Source of the DNA: Pyrocephalus nanus
Taxonomy: Eukaryota; Chordata; Aves; Passeriformes; Tyrannidae
Assembly: GCA_038380795.1 (NCBI GenBank)
Contig: CM076259.1
Span: 95,963,739 to 96,027,738 of the forward strand
DNA: 64,000 nucleotides
Direction of reading: 5' to 3'
Part shown: positions 14,286 to 29,112 of the stretch, piece after piece
How the letters are laid out: each line of letters begins with the position of its first letter
Numbering within the stretch: position 1 is the stretch's first letter
Translations under genes and position numbers: made by a program
Notes under the pieces: model-generated
The model's database searches: none
What the model was told of the DNA's origin: nothing
The model's input: the letters and a program-made list of their open reading frames with translations, nothing else

Positions 14286-14342
14286 TATAGAATCATAAAA
14301 TGTTAAGGGGTTGCAATAGACCTTAAAGATCCCCTAGGAATA
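14286..14342 (-). mobile_element. CR1 3'-end remnant
   Basis: The sequence starting agaatcataaaatg and continuing through gaccttaaagatcccc is the reverse complement of the last 50 or so bases of a CR1 element (the GATCTTTAAGGTC block followed by the terminal repeat). Only the extreme 3' end is present, as expected of severe 5' truncation during CR1 insertion. Short length and divergence limit confidence. Confidence 0.6.
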
Positions 14343-17300
14343 ACTTCTCCTAGATGTAACCAAACACAATTTTTGAATAGGAAAAGGATTATATCATTAA
14401 AAAGACATTTATTACCTTCAGTTATCAGCTTTAAATGAGAGTACAAAGAGCAATGGATGTTAATAGGTAAAGGTGATAAGAGAGTCCTTGTGGATGTTGC
14501 TTCCACAGGTAGGAACTGAATGACATGTTCTCTGAAGGACAGTGCACGTCATCTAAATGAGTCAGGACTTGTTCTAAATTAACGTAGTCCCAAGGTAAAT
14601 AGCCTGTATTTCTGTATGTACTCTATTCCATATGTCTCTATTACTACTACTGACACCTTCACCACTAAATCATAAGGAGAAAAGGAACATGTAAGTGTAA
14701 TAGCCTTTAAGTGCACCAGGCGTTCATGAGATAACCTGGGACCAAATGCTGTTCATGTGACTCTCACTAGGCTTCACCAGAGGGAGTTCTCCCTAATGAG
14801 AGAGAACATGCACTCTGGAGGATCAAGGATGATCTTCTGGAACCTATATATTTAGCAATGTAGTAGTCTGGTGCATATGTGGTATGCAGACTCAGAAACA
14901 AAAAAAAAAAGACAAGTGAAAAATGTTCAGGAATTCAACATGATTTTGTTAGAACACTTTGTGCAGGGGGACTTTGTGAAAGAGGTAATTGGAAAGCTTT
15001 AGAAATACAATAAAAAAAAATTTTAATAGCCATATAGAGTCCAAACATCCAAATCTGAACTACTCAACCTGGAGTTCCTTCAAAGACAATGGAGAAAAAA
15101 ATGGACACTTGTCGATAACATATTATAGAGTCTGTTCTAATATTTCTTCAGAATTAAATAAAACACACTTTAGAAGTGTTTTATTCTCTCCATAGACTGT
15201 AACTCAGAAGTCTGCTATATACATTTAGATAGTGAAAAAAAAAAATGTGTGAATAGCCCCACAGAATAGATATGGAGAAGGAATTCTCCTCTCAGGCAAT
15301 AACTTGCTAGACCACTTTCCTACTGCTGAACTGTGATACTGAAAACCAATCTTCTCATGAAGTTCCCAATGAATAACTGCATGGTGGAGTGTATAATGAT
15401 CTCCTTACCCGTACTACACTTGTATTTCCTGTAATATAAGCAAGTTAAATTGTCTTTTCATTTTGGTACTACAACAGACAGAAAATTTTGCAAAATTTGT
15501 CTTCTGAAGCTTGGCTGAAGCTTTTCTGGGGAGACTTTTTAGGGAATTGACACTTGAAAATTCCTCAGAAAGTTTCTGGAAATATGTGCAGTGGAAACTA
15601 AAATCTGAAAAGCTCTGAATGGCCATGAATCACTGAAGGCTAGCTTATTCTCTATACATGCTGTTATTTTAGAGACACCTAGAACAACTATATGGACAAA
15701 ACATACTTGTGGACTCCCTGGGACTAAATTATTATGTTACCACTTTGCTTTTTCCAGTGTCTTAGAGCAACCCATGTTGTATTATCTGCATGGAAGTAGA
15801 AAATCCAAGCAAAGCAGTGTGTGATGGTATCCTGGATTGACTTGCACATGTGTCTACTGAATTAAAAGAGCTAAAAATATTTCCTGTTAAGCTGCAAAGA
15901 AGCAACTTGAGCAATTAAGTTGCCCCTCCTGTGCTAAATTCTGGGAAGGCACCTCCTGTGACAGGTGTAAACCATTGGTTGTTTCTCTCCAAGGAGCAGT
16001 TGTTTGAGAGACAGTTCTGGGTCTGAACGTACCTCAAATGATTAGCTCACTCCCTTCTTTTCTTTTGTCTTATTCCCTTCTCTTCTGGTTCCCTTCACTT
16101 CTGGTTCTACTTGATGAATTCATAATACCTATATCTTCACTCACTGAAAGTTTATATGCTTGCTACAGGGAATTCTTCTATTAGTGGTGTTGAAAAATGT
16201 ATGATTTACTTGGCATATCTAATGGGAAAGTACTTTCATAAAACCTGATGATAGAAGCTGGTTTTTGCATCCATACCCTGTTGTATTAAGAGAAGGAAGG
16301 ACAGTGGTAATTTTGAGGCATTTGGCACATCAGCACATGGAAATGCATAATAAATGTATTTCTGTAGTCTCCAGTTCTTTACATCTATTTCCCCTTCTCA
16401 AGGCCATTGCATTTTTTTATCTTGTTTGTGCTCAGGATAAGTCTCATCCCAACTCAGCCACTGAGGAGTCACATGTGAGCTAAGTCTCTAAAGTTCTCTC
16501 AGAGTTCATGTCAATCATGGTCAAAAATTTATTCAGTTCACCCTGAAGTAAACAGTGAATGGCAAATTGGTTGTATTGCTCTTTAGCTAGTTTTTCTGAG
16601 CAGGGCTGTGGTAGAGAACAGCAAGGAGAAGCATTTTGAAAATGTTGTGTTGTTTAGTCTAGTTAGTTTACAGTAAAACATTGATTGCTTCTTGACTGGG
16701 AAATGCATTTTTGTTTGTTTGCCCCTCATAGACAGCAAGCAAACCACTGTAGATACTGTGTATTTGCACAGTTCAGTAGTCTTTCATGGTTATTTGTTGT
16801 GTCTGCCTCCTTTGGACTGTGCTGCAGGGCTGAGGGTTTTAGACATTTCTTTGAAGAGAAAGCTAAAATGCTGCAACTCACTTGATGACTTGGCAATTAC
16901 CCCAAGTTTTTGGCTTTAGTGAGTTTCTAATTGTTACCAGAGAAATCGCTGAGTATCTAAAAATGCTTTTGGACTAAATAGCTGTTTTCTTTCTAATATA
17001 CAGAAAGGCATTACTGGTTGCATTTTTTAAGCTCTGGATGGCCTTCTTGTTCTTCTTATGGTTGCTAAAGAGAAACCTCATTAGCAGGAGAGCCCTTTGT
17101 TTCAGTTACTTGATCTTTTTATAGTCTAGTGTAATGGTCAGAGCATGCATGGAGAATGTGAGAGATCTAAGTTTCTATTTTGCCTGCAGAAATTCAAATC
17201 CTCCTATTTCCTTTTGGGTCAGCTAGTCAGTAGGGTACTAGGTTTTTTGGAATGTTTAATATTAGAAGCAATCAATATTGTTCCAGCTGAAACTTTATAG

Positions 17301-20300
17301 AGAGAAACACAAGAATCATTCAAAGATAGGAATCACAAGAATTAAGAGTATTTTGTTGAGTGAGTTACAAAGTATTCACATGAAAAGGGAAATAAAGCTT
17401 TACTGGCGGATCCTAGGATTGTTCATGTTTCATTTGTGCATTCTGCCAGACACAAATGTGTAAGAAGGTAAGGTAGCAGAGACAAGCACTCAGAACACTT
17501 GCATCTGTAAATAGCATCCCTAAGCATAGACAAGTATACTATATTTCCTTCTCTTTGCCTAATGTTTTGGTTATCTGTTGATCGAGACGTAATAGATTTT
17601 TAGAAAAAAAATCACTTAACATTTTGTCACATTTGAGAGAAGATATTTTTGGGTTTTTTTCTCTCTACCAATATTAAAATGTTTAGGCTAGGCTGACTTT
17701 AAGAAAGATCTCTTCTGGTTCTAGGTACCCATAAGTCTTTAAAGATAATGATAACATGAAACAATTACTATTAGTTGGGTTTAGTACTAATGACTTTTAT
17801 GTCACCTTTGTTATTGAGAGGATAATTGTGAGCCCACCAAACCTACACAGCTAGAACTAATAAAGCAGGAAACATAATTCTGTGGCTTTATTTTAGTGTG
17901 AAGGGTTGGATTTATTGCACTAATCAGCACAAGAATGTTTTCTCCTTAAATTACTTAAGACTCCTTTTATGTTATGAAAGACTAGTTTCAATGAAATTAT
18001 AATTCTTTTCTTAGGCAACACTGTGTCTTAGTTTGTGCTAACAAGTAAGGGAGTTGATAGCATCAATTTGCTCACTTACACATGGGGCAGAATAGGAATA
18101 CGACAGTCTGTTGGTCCTGGCAAGCCCCTGCTTCTCAGTACTCATCTCTTGTAGAAATATCCTGGGAAATAGAATGGGTCAAGGAAACAAAGTAAAGAAA
18201 CAAACAAGAATTCCATCACATTTTTGTGAAATATGTAGTCTTGGCTAAACAAAACAAAAAGAAATTTTTGAGAAATTCTACTGAAAGACAAGACTGATTT
18301 AAGACAGAGCCTCGGATAGGGGAGCTGGAAGTTTGCTCTGGGCAGTGTGGTTACTGATGTCTCTGCTGTATGAGGGTTAGAAATTTCAGTTCCATTGAGC
18401 ATCTGAATGATCACAGGTATAACATGGCTCAAAGTGTTTCTGTCAGACCTGTCCTTATGACACTTAATGGGTTCAGTTCTTCAGAGAGTCTTCTAGTTTA
18501 ACATAGCATATAAACTTTCAAAATATTTTGTGAGATGTTGAATATCTTCTATGGGGACTTTCTTTACAATTGAAATCCAAAATTTAAGTTACATTTTAGG
18601 TTGTTTGATTGTAGTTTGCTTGGGTTTTTCTCCTTCTGTTTTAAATGTCCATTTCCATTACAGTTAGAAATGAAAGCTTTATCAAAATGTTAGAAATTTC
18701 CACACATAGAAATTTTGACCACCTCTGTGGGGAAAGACAGCATTATCTTTTCAGATTGAATTGGCAGAGATACCAAAGCAGTCATTCAAGTAAAATCACA
18801 GAAGAAAAGATGGAGTTTCTCCATTTGCAGAGAATGTAAAAAGATAATAAGATCTGGATTGCAGCTTTTAAATACTTTTGTGCATTTAAATATATATTGA
18901 GATAAGAAAAGTTTCAATTAGAAACAAAAGCAAGAGACAAATCTGTAATACTTGACTAGAAGAGAAAAATTTGAAAGAAGAAAAAAGAAGTAATAGAGGA
19001 AAATTCTCATGGCAGTAGAGAAACTAGTTAATAGGCACACATTAATAACTTTAAGTTTACCTTATAAACACAATAGAAGAAGATAAATGTAAATTTCAGA
19101 TAGAAAATACAGAGAAGAGGCCATTTAGAAGTGTTCATCTTACTGGTTGCTGACTGTTCTTTAACCAGCAGCACATGAAAAAGTAATATTAAAATAGGCA
19201 AAGTAAGAGTGCTTTACAGAAGATCCAACAAGATCAAGGAGATGTATTGTTACTGTCCTGCAAATTAGTTACCTTAAGTGTCCCTTAACATTTGTTTTCT
19301 TTGTTATTACTTCATCCTTTCAACTCTACTGTCAGAAATTTATGGCAACTGAGATCAAGGCCAGAGCTGTTACTAATAAAGGCCACAGAACTAAATAAAA
19401 CAATACCAACTTTTTTTGTTTTCAAAGGATTCTTTTTATTTCCTTCTATTTTTTAAGGTTAATTGTTTTATTTTCCTTCCTGGTCAGTCAATAAGCAGAG
19501 GACACAATCTTCCTAGATTCAGACTCCTCTGTGTATAGCAATTATGCATGGACTACATCTCTCCTTTACTCCAGGGCTGCTTGCTGCAAGGCTTACCTCT
19601 CAAGTTTGCTTACATTTTCTCAACTTTCCTAGTTTGTTTGTTTGTTGTGGTTTTAGGTTATTACCTAACCTTCAAAGTGAAGATTTTTGATTAACCTGTA
19701 ATACTGTATCTTTCTAAATTTTTACAGGCCTTAGAAGCTGTTGCATGACTCTCAGATGTGATTTCTCAGCCATGCTTTACATTTTAGGTTAAAGATCTGG
19801 AAAATATGGTATAAGATGGGTTTTATCATCTTTGTTCTTTGTGTGTCTGGTATTCCCTACCTCTTATATTAAACAATTTTTTCACACATAAATTCAAATA
19901 TATTGATTTTTTTTTTATTTATTTTTTGGATTTTATTCTAAATTCTTTACTGATTTCTGATTACATTTCAACATTTGTGCATTCCTTCCTATAAATATCT
20001 ATGAATATCATTGATTGTACAGGTAAAACAGGTTGCAAATATTCCATTGAACATTTTTAACAGAAACAGTGGATTTTAAAAAAATCATCTCGAGAGAAAG
20101 ATTTACATTTAAGTGATGCCCTAATAAAAAAATAAAAAAAAAGAAAATTGAAGAAGAAAAAGTAAAGATCTTCTAAAAGATTCTGCTCTAACATTTGAAG
20201 TCAAAGTTTCATTCATCAATTTTTAATGTTTTTCTTCTCAGAATTATATTGTTATCATGATGAAAAGGTAAACAAAAATATATAAAACTTGAAATTTTTC

Positions 20301-23300
20301 AAACATCTTAATCAGCTTTTTTTTCTTGCAATGTGCTTGTGGAAATCTAAGTGATCAATTTCCTCTCCCATTTCAGGATAGAAAAAAAATCTAAGAAACT
20401 TTCATGGAGCAAGAAGCGCTTTTTGTGCAGAAATAGGCTGCTACAAAAAAAAGAAGTGAAATACCACAGGTGAATGCAGTGCACAACTTTGGTACCTCAG
20501 AACACAATGGGGTTTGCCAAGAAGGAAAAATATGTCAGATTTCTAATGGAATAGGCTCCTAAAGTAATGATATAAGAAGTAGTCTGTTGCAGACATAAGG
20601 ACCCCAAAAGAACAGTGTAGTCTATGGCAGAGTAGGAAAGTCCTGGAGATTGGAAGAAGATATTGAAGACTGGAGGGAGATCTTGAGGGGAGGAACAAAG
20701 AACACTGCTGTGGGAACTAAAAGTGTCCAGCTTGCCAAAACATCCTGGGCAGTTCAGCCTCTCATTAACAGGCTCAACAGTGCCAATACTATTTTCTTCT
20801 AGACTAGTAGAAGCAAATAGTAAAATGAAGCATAAAACCAAAATAGGGCTTTATGCATTGTCCATCAAATTGAGAAGGCAATTTCTTATCACTTCTAGAA
20901 CATTTTAAATATATCTATTTTACATATATATCATATTTGTTTCAATATTAGTTAGCAGTATGAAAATGTATGGGATGATTTTAAATGTACTTTCAGTCAA
21001 CATTCTAGTAGCATAGAATTAAGATGCAGGATTGCACATACTTTTTTCCTAGAGAAACGCAGCCTCTTCATGTTTTATGTCACCTTTACAAATACAAATC
21101 TTTGCATGTGATCCAGTGTTGCCCCATAAAGTCTAAGAAAAATAAGCAGAGGAACAAAAAAACAAAGGTGCGGTTGCAGAATTGTCTCAAGGGATTTATC
21201 AGGTTATGAGAGAAAGACATAAACTTATAGATAGTGTAGAGCTAAGTCAAATTTTTTAGAGTGCTTAAAAGGATTGACCAGAATTCTAGCACCACAGGGA
21301 AGTTAACTTTTGCCTCGGGAAACAGTGATGCATAATTCACCTTCTGCTCGAAAGGCTGAAGATTAGCATGTAACATCATAAATGCAATTTACTGCTTTAA
21401 CACTGCTGGCTGACTTTAGTATGTTAAGCAGACAGAAGACTGAGAGGAAGGAGAAAGGGGAGACTGTGCATTCTATAGCAGTGAAGGGATATTACTGTTA
21501 CAAAATTAGCAGAGGATTGTGACTCTGGAAGTATTTTCACTGTCATTACTGAGGGCCTGTACCCTGAGACAGAAGAGATTGAAGACAGGTGTGGACTAAA
21601 CACAACTGTGGTATTTGCTTCACACAGCTAGTACTGGAACTGCAATGAAAGTGGGATTAGTTTTTTATGCCCTTATAAATAGTATCTCTACACAAGGCAG
21701 TTGAGGAAAGTACTTGTTTTGACTGTTTTTTGCAACAAGGATGAAGTAATTTTTTTTTAATCTAGCAGAAGCTTTGTAGTACTCATTAAAGACAAAGAGT
21801 TAATTATCAGACAAGCCTATGAATACAAAATTATGCCACCTGTTATGCCTATTTTCCAAGGCAACTGTTCCAGCAAATGCTGCATATTCATTTATCTACC
21901 TTTTCAGACTGTTTAAAAGTTTTGTTATGTGTATATATAGAATACTAGCCTTTATCACAGAAATAAAAGTTGGAATTACATTACAGATGCTTGGACATGT
22001 GCTAAGCTCTTGTATGAAACATCTTGGAAAGATAAAAATTTGTATCGTGTGAATTCTATAATCCAAACCTGAAAAGGCTTAAGGCTTTGCTAAGACAGTT
22101 TTGAGGAAAACCTCATGCAGGACTATATGCCAGAAGGCAGGGAAAAATAACCTTTGTGGAAGAAAAGGTAGATATTCTATATCAACTATGATAGAAAGAA
22201 ATACTATACTACAGTCTCAATCAAGTCAATCAGTAGATCACAAGTTTAGGTTGTTTGGCCCTGTGGATGTAACTGTGTTGACAGTGATTTCACACCTTAG
22301 AGAAGAAGAATTAGTGTAGTCAGACTCCACAGAATCACTGGAAACTGTTGAGAAAATCACAGAAAATAGATTTTTCCTGGTCTAAAAATAGTTAAACCAT
22401 AGAGAAAATAGTGTAGTAATAAAATGTGTTTTATTTAATAAGATGCACTCTGTGAAAGCTACGTTCAAGAGTGGTTTTAATGTCTCTTCCAACTTGTTCT
22501 AAAAACAACAGGAGTATATAATCTCACCAAAGGTCAAACCGTTAATCTGTATCTTTAATTTAAAGATCCCCAGCTGGATATCCAAGTGCTAGGTATTATG
22601 GCAGGCATGATGGAAGTGGGGCTTTGAAGGATTGCTGTTAACCTCAAGATCCCAAAGAGAATGTTCTTCGAACTGGAAATGTTTTCAATTCCCCAGCATC
22701 TTTGGACCATAATCGTGTCTTGAACACAACATTCAAATGATGACTGCAGATGCACAATTATGTGGTGATGACAAATGAAGGTGCAATCTCTCATCTGTGC
22801 AGACTTTTTGTGTTAGCTCCAATGGCAACAGCTCTTAATTTTAACTTAGTTAGAAGGGAACACTCTGTTCCAAATTCATTAGTGAAGATATGGTCACAAA
22901 AAAAAAAATTACTGATAAAAAGGTACTATGACAACAACTGATCTTACCCAGAAATTACATTTAGAGAGAGTATTTATAGCTGAAGATAAACCCATCAGAA
23001 TTACTGCTAAACAATATTCACTTTATTGACAGTTCTTTTTTGAAGTGCAATAGTGAAGTGTGGGGATCAGGAAAAATACAACCTTCTAATGGAGTTTAAA
23101 ATACTTTGTTACTCCTCCTTCAGTAAACATTTCACTGGCTAAAGTTTTATACCAAGATTCAAAATTGTAAGCTATATTCAATACACAAAGTGGCAGATGC
23201 TAAGGTGAAGTAATTTACTTTTCAGCTTATCAGACTGTCATCCTTCCACCACTGTAATTTACATTTTCCATTCAGAGTTCTTGTTTTCTACTTAGTGTAA

Positions 23301-24105
23301 TAGATATTATCAAAGAGTTACAATATGAAGTGTTTGTATTACAAGCATACTCCTAGTGCATGCAAGCAACAAATATGGAAAAAACGCAATATGCATTTTC
23401 AAGTTTTAGAGGAATAATTAAAAGAGTAAAGGAAGTAAAATCACAGTTTCTCTCTGAGTTTGTGAGGGATAGAGTGGGGGGTTCCCGCAGCATTGGGGAA
23501 GGAGTGGGAACAAACCCCAAGAAAATTAGGAGAAAAGATTTAAGCTGAAGGCTCAAGAACTATGATCAGTCAACATTCTGCACAAAACTTGCTTTGTCAG
23601 AAACTCCATTAGTCCTGTAAAAGGACTAGCATCACTATAATCCCTGGAAAATCATGGATAACTCTAACCATCATTTTGCGGTAGAAACATCAGAAGAAAT
23701 TTTGACAAGACTCATAGCAATTAATGGAAGAGAGATGTCTATAAAAAAAATTTGTTTGTACATTTTATTCACACTAAACACTGAAAAAAGGAAGAAAAAT
23801 TAATTTACATCAGAGAATAAAACCAGGTGTGAAAACAAAAAAATTTATGCCTTGTGAGAAAATATTACAAAGGAATATAAAAGAACCTCAGAAAATACAT
23901 TCATAGGAAAATTCATTAACTTTGTTTCTCCAGTGAGGATGTTACATTCTGTGTTTTTATAATGAACAGGTTGCCAAGGAATACTTAGCAAGATTATGAG
24001 AAAGGGACATATAAAGGAAAATCATAGAAACAGAAAAATTTAGCTAGTCTGTAGTATACACATTGCTAGACTTTGAAGGAATATAATTAAAAAAAAATAA
24101 AATAA
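14343..24105. other. Unannotated non-coding stretch
   Basis: Nearly 10 kb with no transposable element I recognise and no supportable gene. The longest open frame is 114 codons (20497-20841, minus); it has an oppositely oriented overlapping frame, no domain and no splice context. Simple runs include T-rich sequence at 19906-19930 and A-rich bases at 20125-20160. The low repeat density is typical of bird genomes. Confidence 0.55.

Positions 24106-24155
<50 letters not shown>
24106..24155 (+). repeat. (TAA)n microsatellite
   Basis: About 16 uninterrupted TAA units, preceded by an A-rich ramp (AATAAAATAAAATAA) from 24090. Perfect arrays of this length are usually length-polymorphic. No coding or regulatory role is apparent. 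Confidence 0.97.
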
Positions 24156-24156
<1 letters not shown>

Positions 24157-24855
24157 GCTTTCACTGTTACCAAACATGCAGAGACAGAAAATTATATGAA
24201 TTCAGTTCATTAGGTTTTGCATACAAAATTATGAAATTGCCAAGAATGCTATAGTGGACCATATCCTCAGATAAGAAATATAAGATAAATATATACCAAA
24301 GCAGCTGCCCCATGCTTCAGAGCTAAACATGTTGTATTAAATATAGTGTCTATGGAAATCTTGATGAATTATATCTGGGAGGATGATTTTTAGTCCAGTG
24401 AGTTTCTGAAGTAGTCTTTTGTGATTCTTGTGTATTACTAATGTCTTGTGTGTGCCTCTATTCGGGTAGCTATACTGCAATTAATTGTATCATTAATTAT
24501 AGTGCAGGACAGAAAGCTGAGAAACTGAGCATCGCTTCACTCTTTAGTGAAGACTCTTGGGAACTGGACATCATAAACTCTCACGCCTCTCCGTGAATCA
24601 GACTAATCTCTGACTAATGCTTTCACCTAGAATTTTCCTCACAGGTTTGGAATTTGCCATACTGTTGCCTAAAAGTTTTGATATTTTTTTTAATTTTGTA
24701 GATTTTAGAAGTAGTTATGTAGTGAATGTAGATTTTAAAGTAGCAGCATGTCATCCCTTAACACAGCAGTTACACATAGCAAACCCTGTTACCCATTCCC
24801 ATATCAATCCCCCTGAATTCCATTAGACTGTTCAGTCTCATTTTCAAGGTAGAAT
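24156..24855. other. Unannotated non-coding stretch
   Basis: AT-rich DNA between the TAA array and a putative LTR. I recognise no repeat or gene. The bases from about 24740 become more C-rich toward the putative LTR and might belong to the same element, but nothing decisive is visible. Confidence 0.45.
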
Positions 24856-25165
24856 TGTAGAGAACACCCTAAAATCTGTGCAAGAAGATATAGACATAGA
24901 CACAATGACCTTCAGGCCCAGAGCTTTGGAAAGCCTCCTGTACCTGCTTTGATGAAAATGAAGATGAGGAAGAGGGGGTCCCAAAACTCCCCCAGACTCA
25001 CTTCCCCAAAGGTGTGTCGGGGGGGCAGAACCAAGGGAGTGGCTAGATGGGGATTGGAGGGGAATCATTATAAAAATTGTAACCGCCTGTGTTTGGGAGC
25101 ACGCAGTGGTGCTATTACTGAAACCCTAGAGGCTCATTAAAATCTTTTTGTATCCTTATCTTACA
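24856..25165 (+). mobile_element. Possible endogenous retrovirus LTR
   Basis: A compositionally distinct, GC-richer block with a retroviral promoter layout. There is a TATA box (attataaaaa, 25067-25076), a likely start region around gtgtttgggagcacgcag (25089-25106), and a poly(A) signal ATTAAA at 25136-25141 followed by T-rich sequence. A TATA box and poly(A) signal only about 65 bases apart fit a short R region of an LTR. C/G-rich tracts at 24972-25026 would be the U3 part. TG at 24856 and CA ending at 25165 are candidate ends, but I see no target-site duplication. I cannot name the family. It could instead be a different promoter-bearing sequence. Confidence 0.45.
25067..25141 (+). promoter_or_regulatory. 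TATA box and ATTAAA pair of putative LTR
   Basis: A TATA-like box at 25067-25076 and an ATTAAA hexamer at 25136-25141 enclose a short R-like segment. Whether this promoter is active cannot be seen from sequence. Confidence 0.4.
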
Positions 25166-28100
25166 TCCTACCTAATTTGGCCTGAAGTTTTTTTACCTCT
25201 GCAGCCTTTTAGCCAACAGTTCCAATATACTAACAATGCTGTGAATGTTGGTATGGAAGCATTCTGTCCCCTCTTCACCATTTTGTTCTACAGCAGGGGG
25301 CATTGTGATAGACAGCAAAATATGGCAAAATAGGTGAAAGAGACATATTTCAAATCATATCCCAGAAACAGAATGTCTTTAAATCTACTAGTCACTACAA
25401 ACTGGAAATGTCAATACCCAACAGATATAGCCATGCAGAGCCATGTCTCAGAGGTGGCAAAAGAAACTATCACAAGCTCATTTTAGCTTGGCTACAGAAA
25501 ATATAGTACCCATTTTAACTGGAATGTCTTCTGATGACTGGGAGGCAAATTAAAGCTCAGTATGTAACTCTATAATAGAAATATGTTTTGCACAAACTAA
25601 AAGTTCTTGGCTGCACTTTACAAAAAGTGAGTGAAAGAATTTGTCTTACAGTTGGTTTCCAAAAAACCTGGTAACCCTGAGTTTGAGATGAATAACCTAG
25701 CTTTTTAGGACTGAGAAATATCATAATGAATATCCAAAATATTTTGTTAGAAAATTCTTACTTTTTTCTAATAACGCTGTATGTATGCACTACTTTCAAA
25801 CAAATTTCGTGTTGAGCACTGAAGGTAATCTTTGGGTTTAGATTCATAAACTCCTCTTTCTTAGGTTGAAGCTAAGCTCTTATGAACACATCATTGGTCA
25901 ACTAAATATTTAATAATTATCTTGCATTGTAGAAATAACTAGAACTTTTTAAAATACAGTATGTAAAATAAGTATATAATTTTTTCATTAAACCTTATTA
26001 GAACTGTTGTGGATGTTATTAATAAATGCAAAGTTAACATTCTTAAGCAATATCTCACTAGATATACAGTGCTTACTGTCTAGTTAATTTTATCTATTCT
26101 ATCTCTGCTTCTAATATTTTACCTAGGAAAAATATATGCATATATATATGAAGCACTCATTCTAATGCCAAAGAGAATTGTGCTTAATATTTTGAACCAT
26201 AGATTCCTTTCCTTTTGGTTTTGCTTTCATTCAAAAAAGATAATCTGTAACAGATTGAATACACTTTTTAGAAAGGTTTGTTTTGTTGGATTTTTTTAAC
26301 TCCTGTTATGGAAGATGTTTTTAAACTCTTGTTATAAGAGAGGTGAGGGGAAAAAAAGAATGATCTGCTATGATCTGCTAAGAGGAAGAAGTGCCTCAGA
26401 TGTAAAACACTAAGGAGTCTTTTAAAGATTTGTAAATCAATTTTAATATGAAAGGTTTTTTTTCTAATCTCAAGAATACACTGAAAATATCAAAACGTGA
26501 TTAGAATAGTGAAAGAAATAAAAACATCTACATAATACAACAGGATTTTAGTTTTCATGTAGTGGAGTCAAATCTGTTCTGGTTTAGATACCAAGTAGTA
26601 TTCATTTAAAAGTGATCTTCATAAAGAACTATATAAGAAGTAAAAGACTCTACATGAATTATAGAGCTGGTAACAAGAAAGAACCAGAAATGTGCTAAGG
26701 TGAGAGTGTAACTGGATTTGGGACCAGATCCTTGTGACTTTATTTATAGTAAAACAATTTAAGTCCAAATATCATTATTTTCCTTGTGCTAAGGACAACC
26801 TAAAACTACATTCTGCTTCTAAGAAACAGCTTCAGGATTTGTTGTAAACCACAGAGTTTAAGGAACTAAAGTAACAGCTGTGCTGCAGTTTCATTTACCT
26901 TTTTTGCTCCTTTAATTACAGTCACTACTTATTTAAAGTGAATATGTAGAATCAAGTACAATATAGTTTTATGAATCTCAGGTGTATTTTACATATTGCT
27001 TTGTGGTAAAAAATTTCAGTATATGATAATGGCTTTTCTTTAGGAATGCATTGAACATTTGACAGAAAGTTTTTTATACAATTCAATCTGAATAGAAGAG
27101 AAAAGGGAGCTAGAAAAAACAAACAAAAAAAACTTGGAAAAATACATAAAAAAAACCTATGCCCTTTGCATAGATTGTTATTTGAAGCTTTTACCTTTTA
27201 GGTTAAACATGCCTCAATCTCAATAATCTTTTCCTGCAATTATAACTTTTGTGGTCCTATTTACAGATAGTTACATTTATTAGAGATTTACTGAAACTTC
27301 ATTGATTGTGATACACCTTTTTGTTATCCCCTGTTATTTATCTCCTTCTTGGCTGCTTTGAAGCTGAACTGTTACTACAAGCTAAATTTTTCCAAGTTGC
27401 TTTATTCAGTTACTTTAATATTATTACAAATCAAGTGGTTTGGACATTACACTCCCTCCTTTATGGTCAGCCATCTTGCTGCAAAATAAAGCAGGAGGAT
27501 CAGGATGTTACAGAAGAAACTTATGTCTAGTTAAGATTTTTAGAATCATTAAGAATGATATTGACAAGCATGTTAACATGAAGGACAGATATGAATTCCT
27601 TCACCTAGGCTGTTGAATTTGGTCTGCAGTAGAAAAATAAATATTTACAGAAGATTTACTGTTCTCTAGGATTTAGATCCTTTGGTATGCACAGGCCTGT
27701 GTCTGCATGATTGAATTTTCCTAACTCCCCAAACAGGGCACTTGTATACAGACTGCATATTGAGATTATCCCTTATCTTCTGGACAGTGAGTCCAGAAGA
27801 TGCCTGTAAGAGTGCCTTTTGGTTGCAAAATTATGCCAGGCACCATTCTAATGATATAAGATCATGGATATTTGAATCTCAGCATCCAGGAACATGACCT
27901 GACATTATTCAATTTTTTAGTTTAGAGTAGCCAATAAGTACAGCTAAAGGACAGGTTTTGTTTTCTTATGTGAATCTGTGGGAAACTTGACTTTAACAGA
28001 TATATAATGGTTTTCTTTGTGGAAATGTGAATGGTTTGTATGTTGTTCCTCAAAAACCATCACACCAATACAGGAGGAGAGGCCAGAGGTGTTTCTCATC

Positions 28101-29112
28101 TTGTTTAGTGCAATATAATGAATCTCTCAGGGAAAGTTATGGAGAAATATTCTTGCTTCAGAAAAGTGCAAAGGAAATCAGTAGGACCTTTACATGTTCT
28201 GTCAAAGTTAATAGAATAAACAAATAAGTTTTTGGATAGAGCTCATATGGTTAAATATAGACATGTACTACTGCATAATTGTGTTATTCTCTGCTTTTAG
28301 CTACCAGAAAGAGTTGTTTATAGACTGTGTTTCATATCATCCTCAAATAGGCATCTGAAATAGGTTGTATGAGTCATATTCTAAAACTGTCAACACATCT
28401 CCTATTGAATATAAAGGTATCTTAAGTTTCTTATTCAGTAGATACTTGTAAGGTTACCTGAATTTCCACCTTTCCTTCATGCTAGTACCTTGCCTGAGCT
28501 TTCATGCAACAACAGCCTACATTCCATCTATGCAAGCTTTTTTAAACTGTCAGAGTAGAACAGTGTTACTGTCAGGGCTTTTTCTTTTGTTTTTCCACTT
28601 TGTAACCTTAATGTAAAGAGCATCTACAGTCAGGTTTGTGATAGGAAACTGTGTAAATGAACTTGTCATCATAGTCTGCTTAAATGAAGAAAGAAAATTA
28701 AAAACTGTCTGATATATTTCATTAAAATTTAAAATCACTGCTTAAATTTTTCTTTGTTTTCATTTTCTTCAACATTTTAATTGGGAACATGTATCTTATT
28801 TTCCTATCAAATAACTTGTAGTTTCAATCACAAGTATTGTAACACACAAAGGAAATAGAATTATTAAAATGCAGCAGTGAGGTTTGAAAATCTAAGAGAA
28901 GTATAATCTAAAAAGTAAAAAGAATTAAAGGAAGAATTGAAACCTTATGCAGCTTATTGTATAAGCATTAAATAATAGAATATAACAGTAATCTATCATT
29001 GGCATTTTTGTTTTGTTGAGTTCTTCTTTACTACTTTTTCATCTTATAACAGGTAGTTTGTCCTTCAAAATGTAGAAAGAGGAAATAAAGAATATTTCGA
29101 TTTAGAACCGCA
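25166..29112. other. Unannotated non-coding stretch
   Basis: AT-rich DNA with no recognised repeat family. It holds a perfect 10-base tandem doublet (atgatctgct twice, 26361-26380) and A-rich runs at 27115-27155. Open frames are 69 codons or shorter. Confidence 0.55.

Noticed and set aside
20497..20841. 114-codon minus-strand frame with a hydrophobic start
   Set aside because: No domain, no splice or promoter context, and opposite-strand frames overlap it. Chance open frame.
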